Shown here: one piece after another, positions 25,237 through 34,737 of the stretch
How the letters are laid out: the number at the start of each line of letters is the position of its first letter
Numbering within the stretch: the stretch's first letter is position 1
Notes under the pieces: model-generated
Told to the model about the DNA's origin: nothing
Database searches by the model: none
Seen by the model: the letters and a program-made list of their open reading frames with translations, nothing else
Assembly: GCA_028718565.1 (NCBI GenBank)
Contig: JAQULO010000010.1
Coordinates: 1-52,070 of the forward strand
Direction: 5' to 3'
DNA from: Syntrophales bacterium
GTDB taxonomy: Bacteria; Desulfobacterota; Syntrophia; Syntrophales; UBA2210
Length of the DNA: 52,070 bases
Translations under genes and position numbers: made by a program

Positions 25237-27927
25237 ATGACTGAGAAAGCATCTAAACCCCTGCTGTTCCTCATAGACGGGACGAATTATATCTACCGCG
25301 CGTTTTACGCGATCCGCGGTCTTTCCACCTCCCGGGGATTTCCCACCAACGCGATCTACGGTTTTACCAATATGCTCATGAAGCTGTGCCGCGACTGGGC
25401 GCCGGAGTACATCGCCATCGCGTTCGATGCGAAGGGCCCCACGTTCAGGCACGAGGTGTACGATCAGTACAAGGCGAACCGCAGCGCGATGCCCGACGAT
25501 CTCCGTCCTCAGATCTCCCCCATCAAGGATATCGTCCGCGGCTTTTCCATTAAGGTCATCGAAGAACAGGGGATCGAGGCGGACGATATCATCGGCACCC
25601 TGGCGAGGAGGTACGAGGCGGCTGGGATGAAGGTGGTCATAGCCTCCGGTGACAAGGACCTTATGCAACTCGTGTCGGACAATGTCCTGATGGTGGATAC
25701 GATGAAGGACATCTCCTATGACATCGAAGGAGTCAGGGGCCGTTTCGGCGTGGGACCGGGCAAGGTGGTTGATATCCTGGGGCTCGCAGGGGATACGTCG
25801 GATAATGTGCCCGGGGTCCCCGGTGTGGGTGAAAAGACGGCCCTCAAGCTGGTGAACGAGTTTGGCTCTCTTGAGGGCGTCCTTGAACATGCCGGAAAGA
25901 TTAAGGGAAAGGGCCTGAGTGAAAAACTGAAGGCCTTTGCTGAGCAGGCCAGGATGAGCAAGAATCTGGTGACCATCAGGACGGACGTCCCGGTGGCCTT
26001 CGATCTTGAGGAGATCCGTTTCAGAGAGCCCGATGTGGAGGTGTTGCAGGGGATATTCCGTCAGTTCGAGTTTCCCGGCCTCGTTGCGCGGCTGGGGGAA
26101 GAAGGGCGGAAGGAGGAAGAGGAGACGGTGGACTACCGCCTGATCACCGATGGGGAGGAACTTGTCCCCCTCCTAGATGAGCTCCGCGCCGCCGGCGAGT
26201 TTTCCTTCGATCTGCAACTGACTCCGGATGACGCGGTGAGGGCCCGGATCGTGGGGGTTTCGCTATGCTGCGGCGCAAAGAGGGCTTGTTACCTGCCCAT
26301 GGCCCACACGGGCGAGGGAGCACAGCAGCAGCTTGACGCGGAGAGAACGCTGGCGGCACTGGGGGAGATTCTCTCCGATGGCGCGCTTAAGAAATACGGG
26401 CATGACACCAAGACAGCGATCCTAGCCCTCGCGCACAGCGGAATTGCGCTGAAGGGGGAGGTGTCGGATATCATGCTGGCTGCGTATATCCTTGATCCCT
26501 CACGGCGCGGGTACGACCTGCCCGACCTGGCCCAGGAGCAGTACGGCCGGAGCATCCCATCCCTCAAGGATCTGACGGGGAGTGGCGCGAAGGGGATTCC
26601 CTTCGATACCGTTCCCATCGAAGATGCCGCTCAGTACGCGTGTCGGCGGGCTGACTTCGTCTTCCGGCTCGCCCCCCCTCTCTCCGAACGTATGGAGGAG
26701 GCGGGTTTAAAGGCCCTTTTCGATGACGTTGAGATGCCCCTCGTCGGGGTGCTCGCCGCAATGGAGAGAAAGGGGGTCCTCCTCGACTGCAATCTTCTGG
26801 GGGAGATGTCAGTCCAGCTGGGTCAGCTTCTGGACATCTCAGAGGAGAAGATATACCGCCTGGCGGGGGAGCGGTTCAACATCAATTCCCCGAAACAGCT
26901 TCAAGTGGTTCTCTTCGATAAGCTTGGTCTTCCCCGGGGAAGGAAGACGAAGGCGGGGTACTCGACGGACGTGGATGTCCTGACGAGTCTCGCGCGGTCG
27001 TATGAACTCCCGGCGGAAATTCTGTCCTACCGGAGCCTGGCGAAGCTCAGATCGACCTATGTCGACGCACTCCCCCTCCTCGTCAATCCGGAGACGGGTC
27101 GCGTGCATACGTCGTACAACCAGACGGTGACGGCGACGGGGAGGCTTTCGAGCAGCAACCCCAACCTCCAGAACATCCCGATCAGGACGACCGAGGGGAA
27201 GAGGATACGGCAGGCCTTCATCGCGCCCGAGGGGTTTGATATCGCCTCCGCGGACTACTCTCAGATAGAGTTGCGCATCCTTGCGCATCTCTCCGGGGAC
27301 GCGCTGTTGATAGAGGCGTTCCGGTCGGGGGAGGATGTCCACACAAAGACGGCCTCCGACATATTCGGTGTGTTCCCGGGGATGGTCAGCGAGGAGATGC
27401 GCCGGCAGGCGAAGGTCATCAACTTCGGCGTCATCTACGGGATGAGCGCCTTCGGGCTCGCCCGGGAGCTTAACATCGGCCAGAAACGTGCACAGGATTA
27501 CATCGACGGGTACTTTTCCCAGTTCTCGGGCGTTCGCACATTCATAGAGGAGACGATCGAGGGGGCGCGCGAGAGGGGATTTGTCACGACGCTCTTGGGC
27601 CGCCGGCGTTACCTTCCGGACATCAACAACTCGAACTCCCAGGTCCGCCAGTTCGCGGAGCGGACGGCGGTCAATACACCCATACAGGGGACGGCGGCCG
27701 ATCTGATCAAGGTGGCTATGCTGAAGATCGTCAGGGGGATTGACGAAAAAGGACTATCAGCCCGCATGGTCATGCAGGTGCACGATGAACTCGTCTTCGA
27801 AGTCCCCGTGGCTGAGGTTGAGGAGCTCATGGACCTTGTCAGGTGGGAGATGGAGGAGGTGATAACCCTGAAGGTCCCCCTGAAGGTAGAGATAGCCTCC
27901 GGAAAGAACTGGGATGAGGCGCATTGA
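25237..27927 (+). CDS. polA: DNA polymerase I, proofreading site apparently dead
   Basis: About 896 residues. The N-terminal 5' nuclease spans 1-290 (LLFLIDGTNYIYRAFYAI, EEQGIEADDIIGTLA, ASGDKDLMQLV). The polymerase has motif A IASADYSQIELRILAHL, the O-helix RRQAKVINFGVIYGMSAFGL and motif C MQVHDELVFEV. The middle domain keeps the 3'-5' exonuclease fold, but its metal ligands are gone: DxE reads D325-L-Q, the ExoII Asp is replaced (DTKTAI), and the ExoIII YxxxD reads YACRR. It should nick-translate without proofreading, as in Taq polymerase. The start is uncertain: the ATG at 25237 or the TTG at 25210 overlapping galE. Confidence 0.95.
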   Translation: MTEKASKPLLFLIDGTNYIYRAFYAIRGLSTSRGFPTNAIYGFTNMLMKLCRDWAPEYIAIAFDAKGPTFRHEVYDQYKANRSAMPDDLRPQISPIKDIVRGFSIKVIEEQGIEADDIIGTLARRYEAAGMKVVIASGDKDLMQLVSDNVLMVDTMKDISYDIEGVRGRFGVGPGKVVDILGLAGDTSDNVPGVPGVGEKTALKLVNEFGSLEGVLEHAGKIKGKGLSEKLKAFAEQARMSKNLVTIRTDVPVAFDLEEIRFREPDVEVLQGIFRQFEFPGLVARLGEEGRKEEEETVDYRLITDGEELVPLLDELRAAGEFSFDLQLTPDDAVRARIVGVSLCCGAKRACYLPMAHTGEGAQQQLDAERTLAALGEILSDGALKKYGHDTKTAILALAHSGIALKGEVSDIMLAAYILDPSRRGYDLPDLAQEQYGRSIPSLKDLTGSGAKGIPFDTVPIEDAAQYACRRADFVFRLAPPLSERMEEAGLKALFDDVEMPLVGVLAAMERKGVLLDCNLLGEMSVQLGQLLDISEEKIYRLAGERFNINSPKQLQVVLFDKLGLPRGRKTKAGYSTDVDVLTSLARSYELPAEILSYRSLAKLRSTYVDALPLLVNPETGRVHTSYNQTVTATGRLSSSNPNLQNIPIRTTEGKRIRQAFIAPEGFDIASADYSQIELRILAHLSGDALLIEAFRSGEDVHTKTASDIFGVFPGMVSEEMRRQAKVINFGVIYGMSAFGLARELNIGQKRAQDYIDGYFSQFSGVRTFIEETIEGARERGFVTTLLGRRRYLPDINNSNSQVRQFAERTAVNTPIQGTAADLIKVAMLKIVRGIDEKGLSARMVMQVHDELVFEVPVAEVEELMDLVRWEMEEVITLKVPLKVEIASGKNWDEAH

Positions 27928-28009
27928 GCGCACCGATCATTGCATCCACACGGTACCCCCGAAGGGGTGCCGCTGAAATCATACAGGCCCGAGGAGGAAG
28001 ATCAAAAGC

Positions 28010-28720
28010 ATGGCGATTATAGAGTGGAAAAAAGATGGAACGGTTGCGGTTATAACGATGAATACCAGCGAGAACAGGCACAATCCCGATTTCAACCGGG
28101 CCATCTTGGGCACCTTTGATGAGATCGAGGGGGACGAAGAAATTTTGTCCGTGGTTATCACCTCGAGTGATGCGAAAAACTGGTCACTGGGGGGCGATCT
28201 CGCGTGGATCTCCGGCGCCATGGAGAATAAAGAGATTCAGGCCGTGAAGGATTTCAAATACGGCTTGGGGAAGGTATTCACGCGGATACTATGCTTCCCG
28301 ATGCCCGTTATCGCATCGATCAACGGACATGCATTCGGGGACGGGGCCATCATCGCCTGCGCCTGTGATTTCAGGTTAATGAAGGCGGACAGGGGGTATT
28401 TCTGTTTCCCTGAGGTGGATATCAACGTCCCCTTCTTCCTCCCTTCGATGTTTGCCATTGTCAAGAAGGCGATTCCCTACTACAAACTGGAAGAGTTGGT
28501 CTACACCGGGAAGAAGGCTGGCGCGAAGGAGTTGGAGGAAAGCCACGTGATCGTCAAGGCCTGTGAAAATGCCGATGTCCTCTTCAAAGAGGCGATCGCG
28601 TTCGCCAGGACCTTTACCAAGGGGCGGTGGATATTCGGGGAGCACAAGAAGATGCTCCACAAACATATACTCGAGATCATAGAGAAGGAAGACCCTGTGT
28701 TTATAGAGGCCCCCGTGTAA
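28010..28720 (+). CDS. Enoyl-CoA hydratase/isomerase family protein
   Basis: 236 residues, close to the length of delta3-delta2-enoyl-CoA isomerases. GGAGG precedes the ATG. The oxyanion-hole region reads VVITSSDAKNWSLGGDLAWI, and a second crotonase signature is SINGHAFGDGAIIACACDFR. The stretch DRGYFCFPEVDINVPF resembles the eukaryotic and plant ECI type (RGWICFNEVDIG) more than classic hydratases. The two catalytic Glu of hydratases are not both visible. It is likely a CoA-thioester isomerase in fatty-acid or aromatic metabolism; the substrate is not clear. Its TAA overlaps the ATG of the next gene (TAATG). Confidence 0.82.
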   Translation: MAIIEWKKDGTVAVITMNTSENRHNPDFNRAILGTFDEIEGDEEILSVVITSSDAKNWSLGGDLAWISGAMENKEIQAVKDFKYGLGKVFTRILCFPMPVIASINGHAFGDGAIIACACDFRLMKADRGYFCFPEVDINVPFFLPSMFAIVKKAIPYYKLEELVYTGKKAGAKELEESHVIVKACENADVLFKEAIAFARTFTKGRWIFGEHKKMLHKHILEIIEKEDPVFIEAPV

Positions 28721-29964
28721 TGGTAATGAGAACCGTCATCGTCGTCGGGGGGGGCGCCTCGGGGATGATGGCCGCAGGTCAGGCCGCCTCGGTGGGAGCG
28801 GAGACGCTGCTCCTGGAAAAGATGCACAGCCCCGGGCGCAAGCTCGGGATCACGGGGAAGGGGCGGTGTAATCTCACCAACATAGCCCCACCTGCGGACT
28901 TTATCTCGCACTTCGGGCCAACCGGGCTTTTTCTCCGGCAGGCCTTCCACCGGTTTTCGAGCGATGATCTTGTGGCGTTCTTCGAGAAACTGGGGGTTCC
29001 CACCGTCGTTGAACGAGGGGGGCGGATATTCCCGGCGAGCGAACAGGCGCGCGACGTGGTCCACGCCCTGACGAGGTGGATACGCATGCAGGGCGTGACG
29101 GTGCGCAGCGGGGTGTCCGTGGACGGTCTCCTCTTCGAAGGGGGGAGGGTGCGCGGTGTCCGTGATTCCGGGGGGAAGGACCATCCTGCCGACGCCGTTG
29201 TCATTGCGACGGGGGGCGTGTCATACCCCGCTACGGGATCGACCGGCGACGGGTACCGTCTGGCGCAGTCGGTGGGGCACTCGATCATACCGCTCCGCCC
29301 AGCACTGGTTCCCATAGAGACAAAGGGAGATTTGGCGCCGCGCCTACAGGGCCTCAGCCTGCGCAACGTAAACGTGGTTATTTTAGTCAATGGCGCGAAG
29401 CGTGCAAAGGCGTTTGGGGAGATGATCTTCACGCATTTCGGCCTTTCCGGGCCCGTTATTCTCTCTCTGAGCGGCGACGTGGCGGATGCCCTGGATGCGG
29501 GCGGCGTGGTAAGCGTCTCCATCGACCTGAAACCCGCTCTTGACGAGTATAAGCTGGATGAGAGGATCCTGCGCGACCTTGCTCTCCACGGAAAACGAAA
29601 ATTCGAAACGCTGCTCAAGGGTCTGCTCCCCGCTAAGATGGTACCCCTTTGCGCTGAGCAGGTGGGTATTTCACCGGAGCACATGGGGCATCAGATCACT
29701 GCGGGGGAGCGGGGGCGTCTGCGGGCATGGCTCAAGGATTTTCGCCTGGAGGTGACGGGGGTCCGTCCTATTGCCGAGGCTATCGTAACCGCGGGTGGGG
29801 TTGACACGAAGGAGATAGACCCCCGGACCATGGCATCGCGCCGTGTGGATGGACTCTACTTTGCAGGGGAGGTCATAAACGTTGACGCGGACACCGGGGG
29901 ATACAATCTCCAGGCGGCATTTTCCACCGGATGGCTCGCGGGGAGATCGGCGGCCGAGGGGTGA
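28720..29964 (+). CDS. HI0933-family FAD-dependent oxidoreductase
   Basis: 414 residues from the ATG at 28720, which overlaps the preceding stop. The N-terminal dinucleotide-binding motif is VIVVGGGASGMMAAGQAASVG. The BaiN/HI0933 family signatures KLGITGKGRCNLTN, ATGGVSYPATGSTGDGYRLA, FTHFGLSGPVIL, VTAGGVDTKEIDP and GLYFAGEVINVDADTGGYNLQAAFSTG are all present. The family is an NAD(P)/FAD flavoprotein; one homologue (BaiN) reduces bile-acid intermediates, but the general function is unknown. Co-translation with an acyl-CoA isomerase hints at an enoyl or keto reductase-like role (inference). Confidence 0.9.
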   Translation: MVMRTVIVVGGGASGMMAAGQAASVGAETLLLEKMHSPGRKLGITGKGRCNLTNIAPPADFISHFGPTGLFLRQAFHRFSSDDLVAFFEKLGVPTVVERGGRIFPASEQARDVVHALTRWIRMQGVTVRSGVSVDGLLFEGGRVRGVRDSGGKDHPADAVVIATGGVSYPATGSTGDGYRLAQSVGHSIIPLRPALVPIETKGDLAPRLQGLSLRNVNVVILVNGAKRAKAFGEMIFTHFGLSGPVILSLSGDVADALDAGGVVSVSIDLKPALDEYKLDERILRDLALHGKRKFETLLKGLLPAKMVPLCAEQVGISPEHMGHQITAGERGRLRAWLKDFRLEVTGVRPIAEAIVTAGGVDTKEIDPRTMASRRVDGLYFAGEVINVDADTGGYNLQAAFSTGWLAGRSAAEG

Positions 29965-30002
29965 GCGCCCGGCACGGCCGACGATAAAAAGGTGTGCTAT
30001 CA

Positions 30003-30326
30003 CTACGGGGCCGGCTCCTCAGAGGCAGGCACTTCAAGCACCTGATTTACCAAGAATTTTATCTTTTCGATACTTTTTACAATCTCGTCTATGCCGATCT
30101 CGCTGTCTTCAAACTTCACAATGACCGTGGATGCCGCGGAGTTCAACGTGAAGTCGATAACACCGTCCGTTTTCTTCAAGATAGAACTTATCCTGGCCTT
30201 CCCTGATCAGTCCCAGCACCCGGAAACTGTCAGGTCATACGTCCTTTCAGCGGCAATGGATGCCTGAGAAAGGGCGACAAGCAGTACGCACAGAAATAGT
30301 GCGGCGATCATTCTCCTTGTAATCAT
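30003..30326 (-). CDS. Exported heavy-metal-domain protein with in-frame TGA (possible selenoprotein)
   Basis: Read through one TGA, the frame encodes 107 residues. Residues 1-26 are a signal peptide (MIAALFLCVLLVALSQASIA, then AERTYDL). From residue 32 on it has the shape of an HMA/MerP metal-binding domain: LTVSGCWD, the TGA at codon 40 (30209-30207), SGKARISSILKKTDGVIDF, STVIVKFEDSEIGIDEIVKSIEKI. Frames match exactly on both sides of the TGA, so it is not a frameshift. The TGA stands where HMA domains have the first Cys of CxxC, giving a CxxU motif with C37. A possible bacterial SECIS hairpin follows (stem AGGATA/TATCTT, loop AGTTC starting 18 bases after the TGA). The alternative is a pseudogene; the second HMA Cys is also missing. 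It starts three bases after the PpiD-like gene. Confidence 0.55.
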
Positions 30327-30329
30327 CAG

Positions 30330-31928
30330 TTACAGCTCCTCCGCGTTCCTGAGTATCTTTAGGCTTCCTTTGCTGATCATATCTTCCTTGGTCCCCTCCA
30401 GCCACGCGAGGAAATAGTCTCCTCCCTTCAGCCTGAGGAGGGCATCCCTCACTGAGTCCTTTTCCGCTGTCCATTCCTTCTCGTCCAGTGTACCCTCTTC
30501 TTTAAGCCTGATAATGATGTAGCTTCCATCGACGAAGAATACCCTGTCCGGACAGGGAACTTTCTCCGATATCTCAAGAAGGGCCCCTTCCATGTCCGGT
30601 GAGTAGCCTATCTGTGGGATCTCGGGTCCCGGCAGAAACAATCCTGTTTCCAACACCTTCAGCCCCGCTTTCCTTGAAAGCTCCGCCATATCGGCCCCAC
30701 CCCTCAGACGACTGAGAATATCTTCGGCCTTTTTTTTGGCTGTCTGTATCGCGCTACTCTGAACGTAACTTTCTTTGACCCTTGCCGAAACCTCCTTGAG
30801 ATCGGGTACATAGGAAGGGTTCAGCGAGACAAGCCTGAAGACATAGTATCCCGTGCTGCCGGAAAAGACGCGCCCCAGATCGCCCTCCTGCAGATCGAAC
30901 ACATATTCCCCCAAATCCTGAATACCGGTAAGTTCACCGGTGGGGGGGGTGTTGCGGAATACTTTCGAGGTTTTTACGCCGAGGCCCCGCTTTTTGGCGT
31001 ATTCTTCAAAGTTTTCGTCCTGGTAGATGGTGTCGTGCGCCTTTGTCGCTTCCTTGAAGGCCGCATCCATACCCCTCATTGATTTCAGCTTGGAAACGAT
31101 CTCTTCCCGTACCTCCGACAGGGGTGTTGCCTTTCCGTTGTCTGTAAACTCGTCTTTATGGTAATCGTAGTATTCTTGTATCTCTTCATCCGATATATTC
31201 GCAGTCTCGGCAAAGGATCCCCCTTCGAAATTGACATACGCGATAGTTGCCATTTGGGGTATCCGGAACTCTTCACTGTGCTTTTTAAAGTATGCTTCAA
31301 GGGCCTCTTTGGGGGGCTCTGTTTCGATCTTGGCGGCGTCGGCGGCTATCTTTATGAAGTTTACATTGACCTTCTTACTCTTCAGCCCATAGATTTCATA
31401 GGCTTCCTGTTCGGATACCTTTGCCGATTCCCTGATAAGCCGCTCCAGTTTCCCTATCTTTAGAGATTTCCTCTGAGTGGCCTCGAAGGTCTCTGGGGTC
31501 ATTCTCTGGTACCGGAGAACGCGTTGGTACAGATCGTTATCAAAAGCACTATTCCTCTGGAAGGCCGGATAGGAAAGGATGGATGCCTTGAGCTCGTCGT
31601 CGCTTACGTCCAGCTTTAGAGCATTGGCCTTTGACAGGATTATAGCCCGATTTATGAGATTGTCGAACGCCTGTTGTTTCGGGTTTATTTTTTTCAGCAG
31701 GTCATCGGTAAGACTGTCGCCATATCGCTGGCGATAGAAATCAAGCAGGTTCTGATACTCTTCTCTGAACTCCGCGTACGCTATCCGTGATCCGTCTATT
31801 GCGGCGATGGTTTCAGTCTGCTGCCTCCCCCGCATGGAGCCGAAATAGAAGACGAAGACGAGGATAATAATGCCGAGCACAACCTTCATGAGCCAGTTTC
31901 TGGCATGTTTCCGCATCAGTTGGAGCAT
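30330..31928 (-). CDS. ppiD: PpiD/SurA-type periplasmic folding chaperone
   Basis: 532 residues. A single membrane anchor (about 14-31, WLMKVVLGIIILVFVFYFGS) holds it at the periplasmic face. A SurA_N_3 domain follows (residues ~35-190, DGSRIAYAEFREEYQNLLDF through KLERLIRES). A parvulin-like region is recognisable near 300-370 (DLGEYVFDLQEGDLGRVFSG, then GYYVFRLVSLNPS), and a second parvulin-like domain may follow. Its position between the outer-membrane-type genes and mreB fits an envelope-folding factor. The ATG at 31928 lacks a strong ribosome site. It is divergent from mreB and followed after three bases by the HMA protein gene. Confidence 0.87.
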   Translation of the reverse strand: MLQLMRKHARNWLMKVVLGIIILVFVFYFGSMRGRQQTETIAAIDGSRIAYAEFREEYQNLLDFYRQRYGDSLTDDLLKKINPKQQAFDNLINRAIILSKANALKLDVSDDELKASILSYPAFQRNSAFDNDLYQRVLRYQRMTPETFEATQRKSLKIGKLERLIRESAKVSEQEAYEIYGLKSKKVNVNFIKIAADAAKIETEPPKEALEAYFKKHSEEFRIPQMATIAYVNFEGGSFAETANISDEEIQEYYDYHKDEFTDNGKATPLSEVREEIVSKLKSMRGMDAAFKEATKAHDTIYQDENFEEYAKKRGLGVKTSKVFRNTPPTGELTGIQDLGEYVFDLQEGDLGRVFSGSTGYYVFRLVSLNPSYVPDLKEVSARVKESYVQSSAIQTAKKKAEDILSRLRGGADMAELSRKAGLKVLETGLFLPGPEIPQIGYSPDMEGALLEISEKVPCPDRVFFVDGSYIIIRLKEEGTLDEKEWTAEKDSVRDALLRLKGGDYFLAWLEGTKEDMISKGSLKILRNAEEL

Positions 31929-32182
31929 ATGTTCACTCTCTGCCTTTCGATTTTAGTCGGCTGCATTAGTAGTATAGTAACATTCAAAATGCAATAAATT
32001 TTTGGAGGATGGCAGATGGCGACCGATAGGAGAGGCGTACTGCGATATGACAGTTCCCCAAGCAAGTTCGACAGGACCGCCCGGCTGGATGTGTCCCGGG
32101 CGGGGTAAATACCTCTTCCATAAGGCGAACCGTGTGCGTTCTCGTCGCCCAAGATTCTGTTGTTCCGGGAAGTTATTTTTAA
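31929..32182. other. Divergent promoter region between ppiD and mreB
   Basis: No gene is supported. It carries the promoters of ppiD (minus) and mreB (plus). A weak minus-strand -10 box TATACT occurs near 31975 without a good -35. Confidence 0.5.
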
Positions 32183-32211
32183 TTGATTAGGTTGTTGAAA
32201 TACTGTATAAA
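32183..32211 (+). promoter_or_regulatory. Sigma-70 promoter of mreB
   Basis: TTGATT at 32183-32188 and TATAAA at 32206-32211 are separated by 17 bases. Transcription would start near 32218, about 34 bases before the TTG start of mreB. Confidence 0.75.
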
Positions 32212-32227
32212 CGGAGGCCGACCATGA

Positions 32228-33289
<1,062 letters not shown>

Positions 33290-33400
33290 CCGTCGGTCCT
33301 ACGGGTTACATCTTTTCTCTCCTGGAGCTCATGCCTTCTGTTAGCTGGTAGCCTTCAGCTGTGTCGAGTGTATGGATGTCAGCGCGTAAGAGGGTAAGAA

Positions 33401-34228
33401 ATGACGTCCCATAAGAGAGTGTACACGGTTGTCGTAGTCCTTATCCTTGTTGCCGTTTCCCTAATAAGCTTTTCCTTTTATTCTAAATCACCTGAAAAAA
33501 CGGGTTTTTTCAGGAAGGTCGTCCTGGCGGCGGCGGTACCTTTGGGAGGGGCCGTAAATTCGGCGCTGGGATCTGTCGGTATGGCATGGAAAAGGTATGT
33601 TCTGCTGGTGGGACTGGGAGAGAAAAACAGGGGGCTGGAAAGAGAAATTGCGTCTTTGACACGAGAGGTCAATGACCTCCGTGAAATGTCCCTTGAATGT
33701 ATAAGGCTTCGGAAACTGATGGATATGAGGCATGCTATCGGGATCCCGTCAGTTGCTGCAAAGGTGGTGGGTAAAAACAGGCTGTCCGTATTCAGGACGG
33801 TGTTGATCGATAAGGGGACCGCTGACGGGATAGAGGTCGGGTTCCCGGTGGTGGCTTCAGAGGGTGTAGCCGGAAGAATAATAGAAGTTTCGTGGAACGT
33901 CTCCAAGGTACTTCTTCTTGTGGATTATAACAGTAATATAGACGCACTTGTCCAGAGAAACAGGTGCCAGGGGGTGCTTCGGGGTGCCGGCGCCTCTGAA
34001 TGTTTACTAAAATATGTTCAGAGATCTGAAGATGTGCAGGTGGGAGATGTGGTAATATCTTCGGGTCTTGACGGTGTTTTTCCTAAGGGTCTGCCCCTCG
34101 GAATGGTTACTGCGGTTGAGGAAAAAGATGCCGCCCTGTTCCAGAAGGTCAAGGTATCTCCGGCACTTGACATTGCCAAACTGGAAGAGGTGCTGGTTGT
34201 AGTGAAGAAACGGGGAGACGGCCGATGA
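33401..34228 (+). CDS. mreC: Rod-shape protein MreC
   Basis: 275 residues. One membrane anchor (about 9-25, VVVVLILVAVSLISFSF), then a coiled-coil segment near 70-110 (NRGLEREIASLTREVNDLREM), followed by the two beta-barrel domains of MreC containing KNRLSVFRTVLIDKGTADGI, GFPVVASEGVAGRIIEVSW and DVQVGDVVISSGLDGVFPKGL. MreC links the cytoplasmic MreB filament to PBP2 in the periplasm. The stop overlaps the mreD start by 4 bases. Confidence 0.93.
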   Translation: MTSHKRVYTVVVVLILVAVSLISFSFYSKSPEKTGFFRKVVLAAAVPLGGAVNSALGSVGMAWKRYVLLVGLGEKNRGLEREIASLTREVNDLREMSLECIRLRKLMDMRHAIGIPSVAAKVVGKNRLSVFRTVLIDKGTADGIEVGFPVVASEGVAGRIIEVSWNVSKVLLLVDYNSNIDALVQRNRCQGVLRGAGASECLLKYVQRSEDVQVGDVVISSGLDGVFPKGLPLGMVTAVEEKDAALFQKVKVSPALDIAKLEEVLVVVKKRGDGR

Positions 34229-34737
34229 TATACTATCTTCTGTTGCCGGTCTTTTCTCTGCTCCTGTTGACGGTTCAGATAACCGTATTCGATATATTTT
34301 TTCTGGGGAAGGTGGCTCCGGAGTTGTCATTGGTACTGGTTATATACGCAGGTTTTCATCTGGGCGTTGTACGGGGGGGGGCGTTGTCTGTTGTCCTGGG
34401 CTTCTTCATGGATTGTATGACGGGTGTTGTTCCGGGTCTCTTTGTCCTCAGCTATATACTGGTATTCCTGATCTCGAACGTAGTCTCGTTCAGGGTATAT
34501 GCCGGGGGGATGATCTTTATCACGGGTTTTACGCTTGCATGTGTCATTCTTGAAAAGCTATTGATAATATGGATGTATAAGGCGCTATACGGTACGAATG
34601 TGCTTTATGATATACTCAACATTTCGTTTTTTCAGGCTGTGGTTACCGGTGTATTGGCACCTGCCTTTTTTGTCCTGTTCCGTCGTCTTGAGGTTTTGCT
34701 GAGTGTTTGGGAATCGAGATCGTCTGGCCAACTATGA
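34225..34737 (+). CDS. mreD: Rod-shape protein MreD
   Basis: 170 residues, almost entirely membrane-embedded, with about five helices. MIYYLLLPVFSLLLLTVQIT is the first, and PELSLVLVIYAGFHLGVVRGGALSVVLGFFMD is the conserved MreD segment. It bridges MreC and the RodA-PBP2 complex in the inner membrane. It overlaps mreC by 4 bases and mrdA by 35 bases. Confidence 0.88.
   Translation: MIYYLLLPVFSLLLLTVQITVFDIFFLGKVAPELSLVLVIYAGFHLGVVRGGALSVVLGFFMDCMTGVVPGLFVLSYILVFLISNVVSFRVYAGGMIFITGFTLACVILEKLLIIWMYKALYGTNVLYDILNISFFQAVVTGVLAPAFFVLFRRLEVLLSVWESRSSGQL

Noticed and set aside
27952-27971. GGTACCCC/GGGGTGCC hairpin after polA
   Set aside because: Short stem with a wobble and no T-run, and the next gene follows closely in the same direction; too weak to call a terminator.
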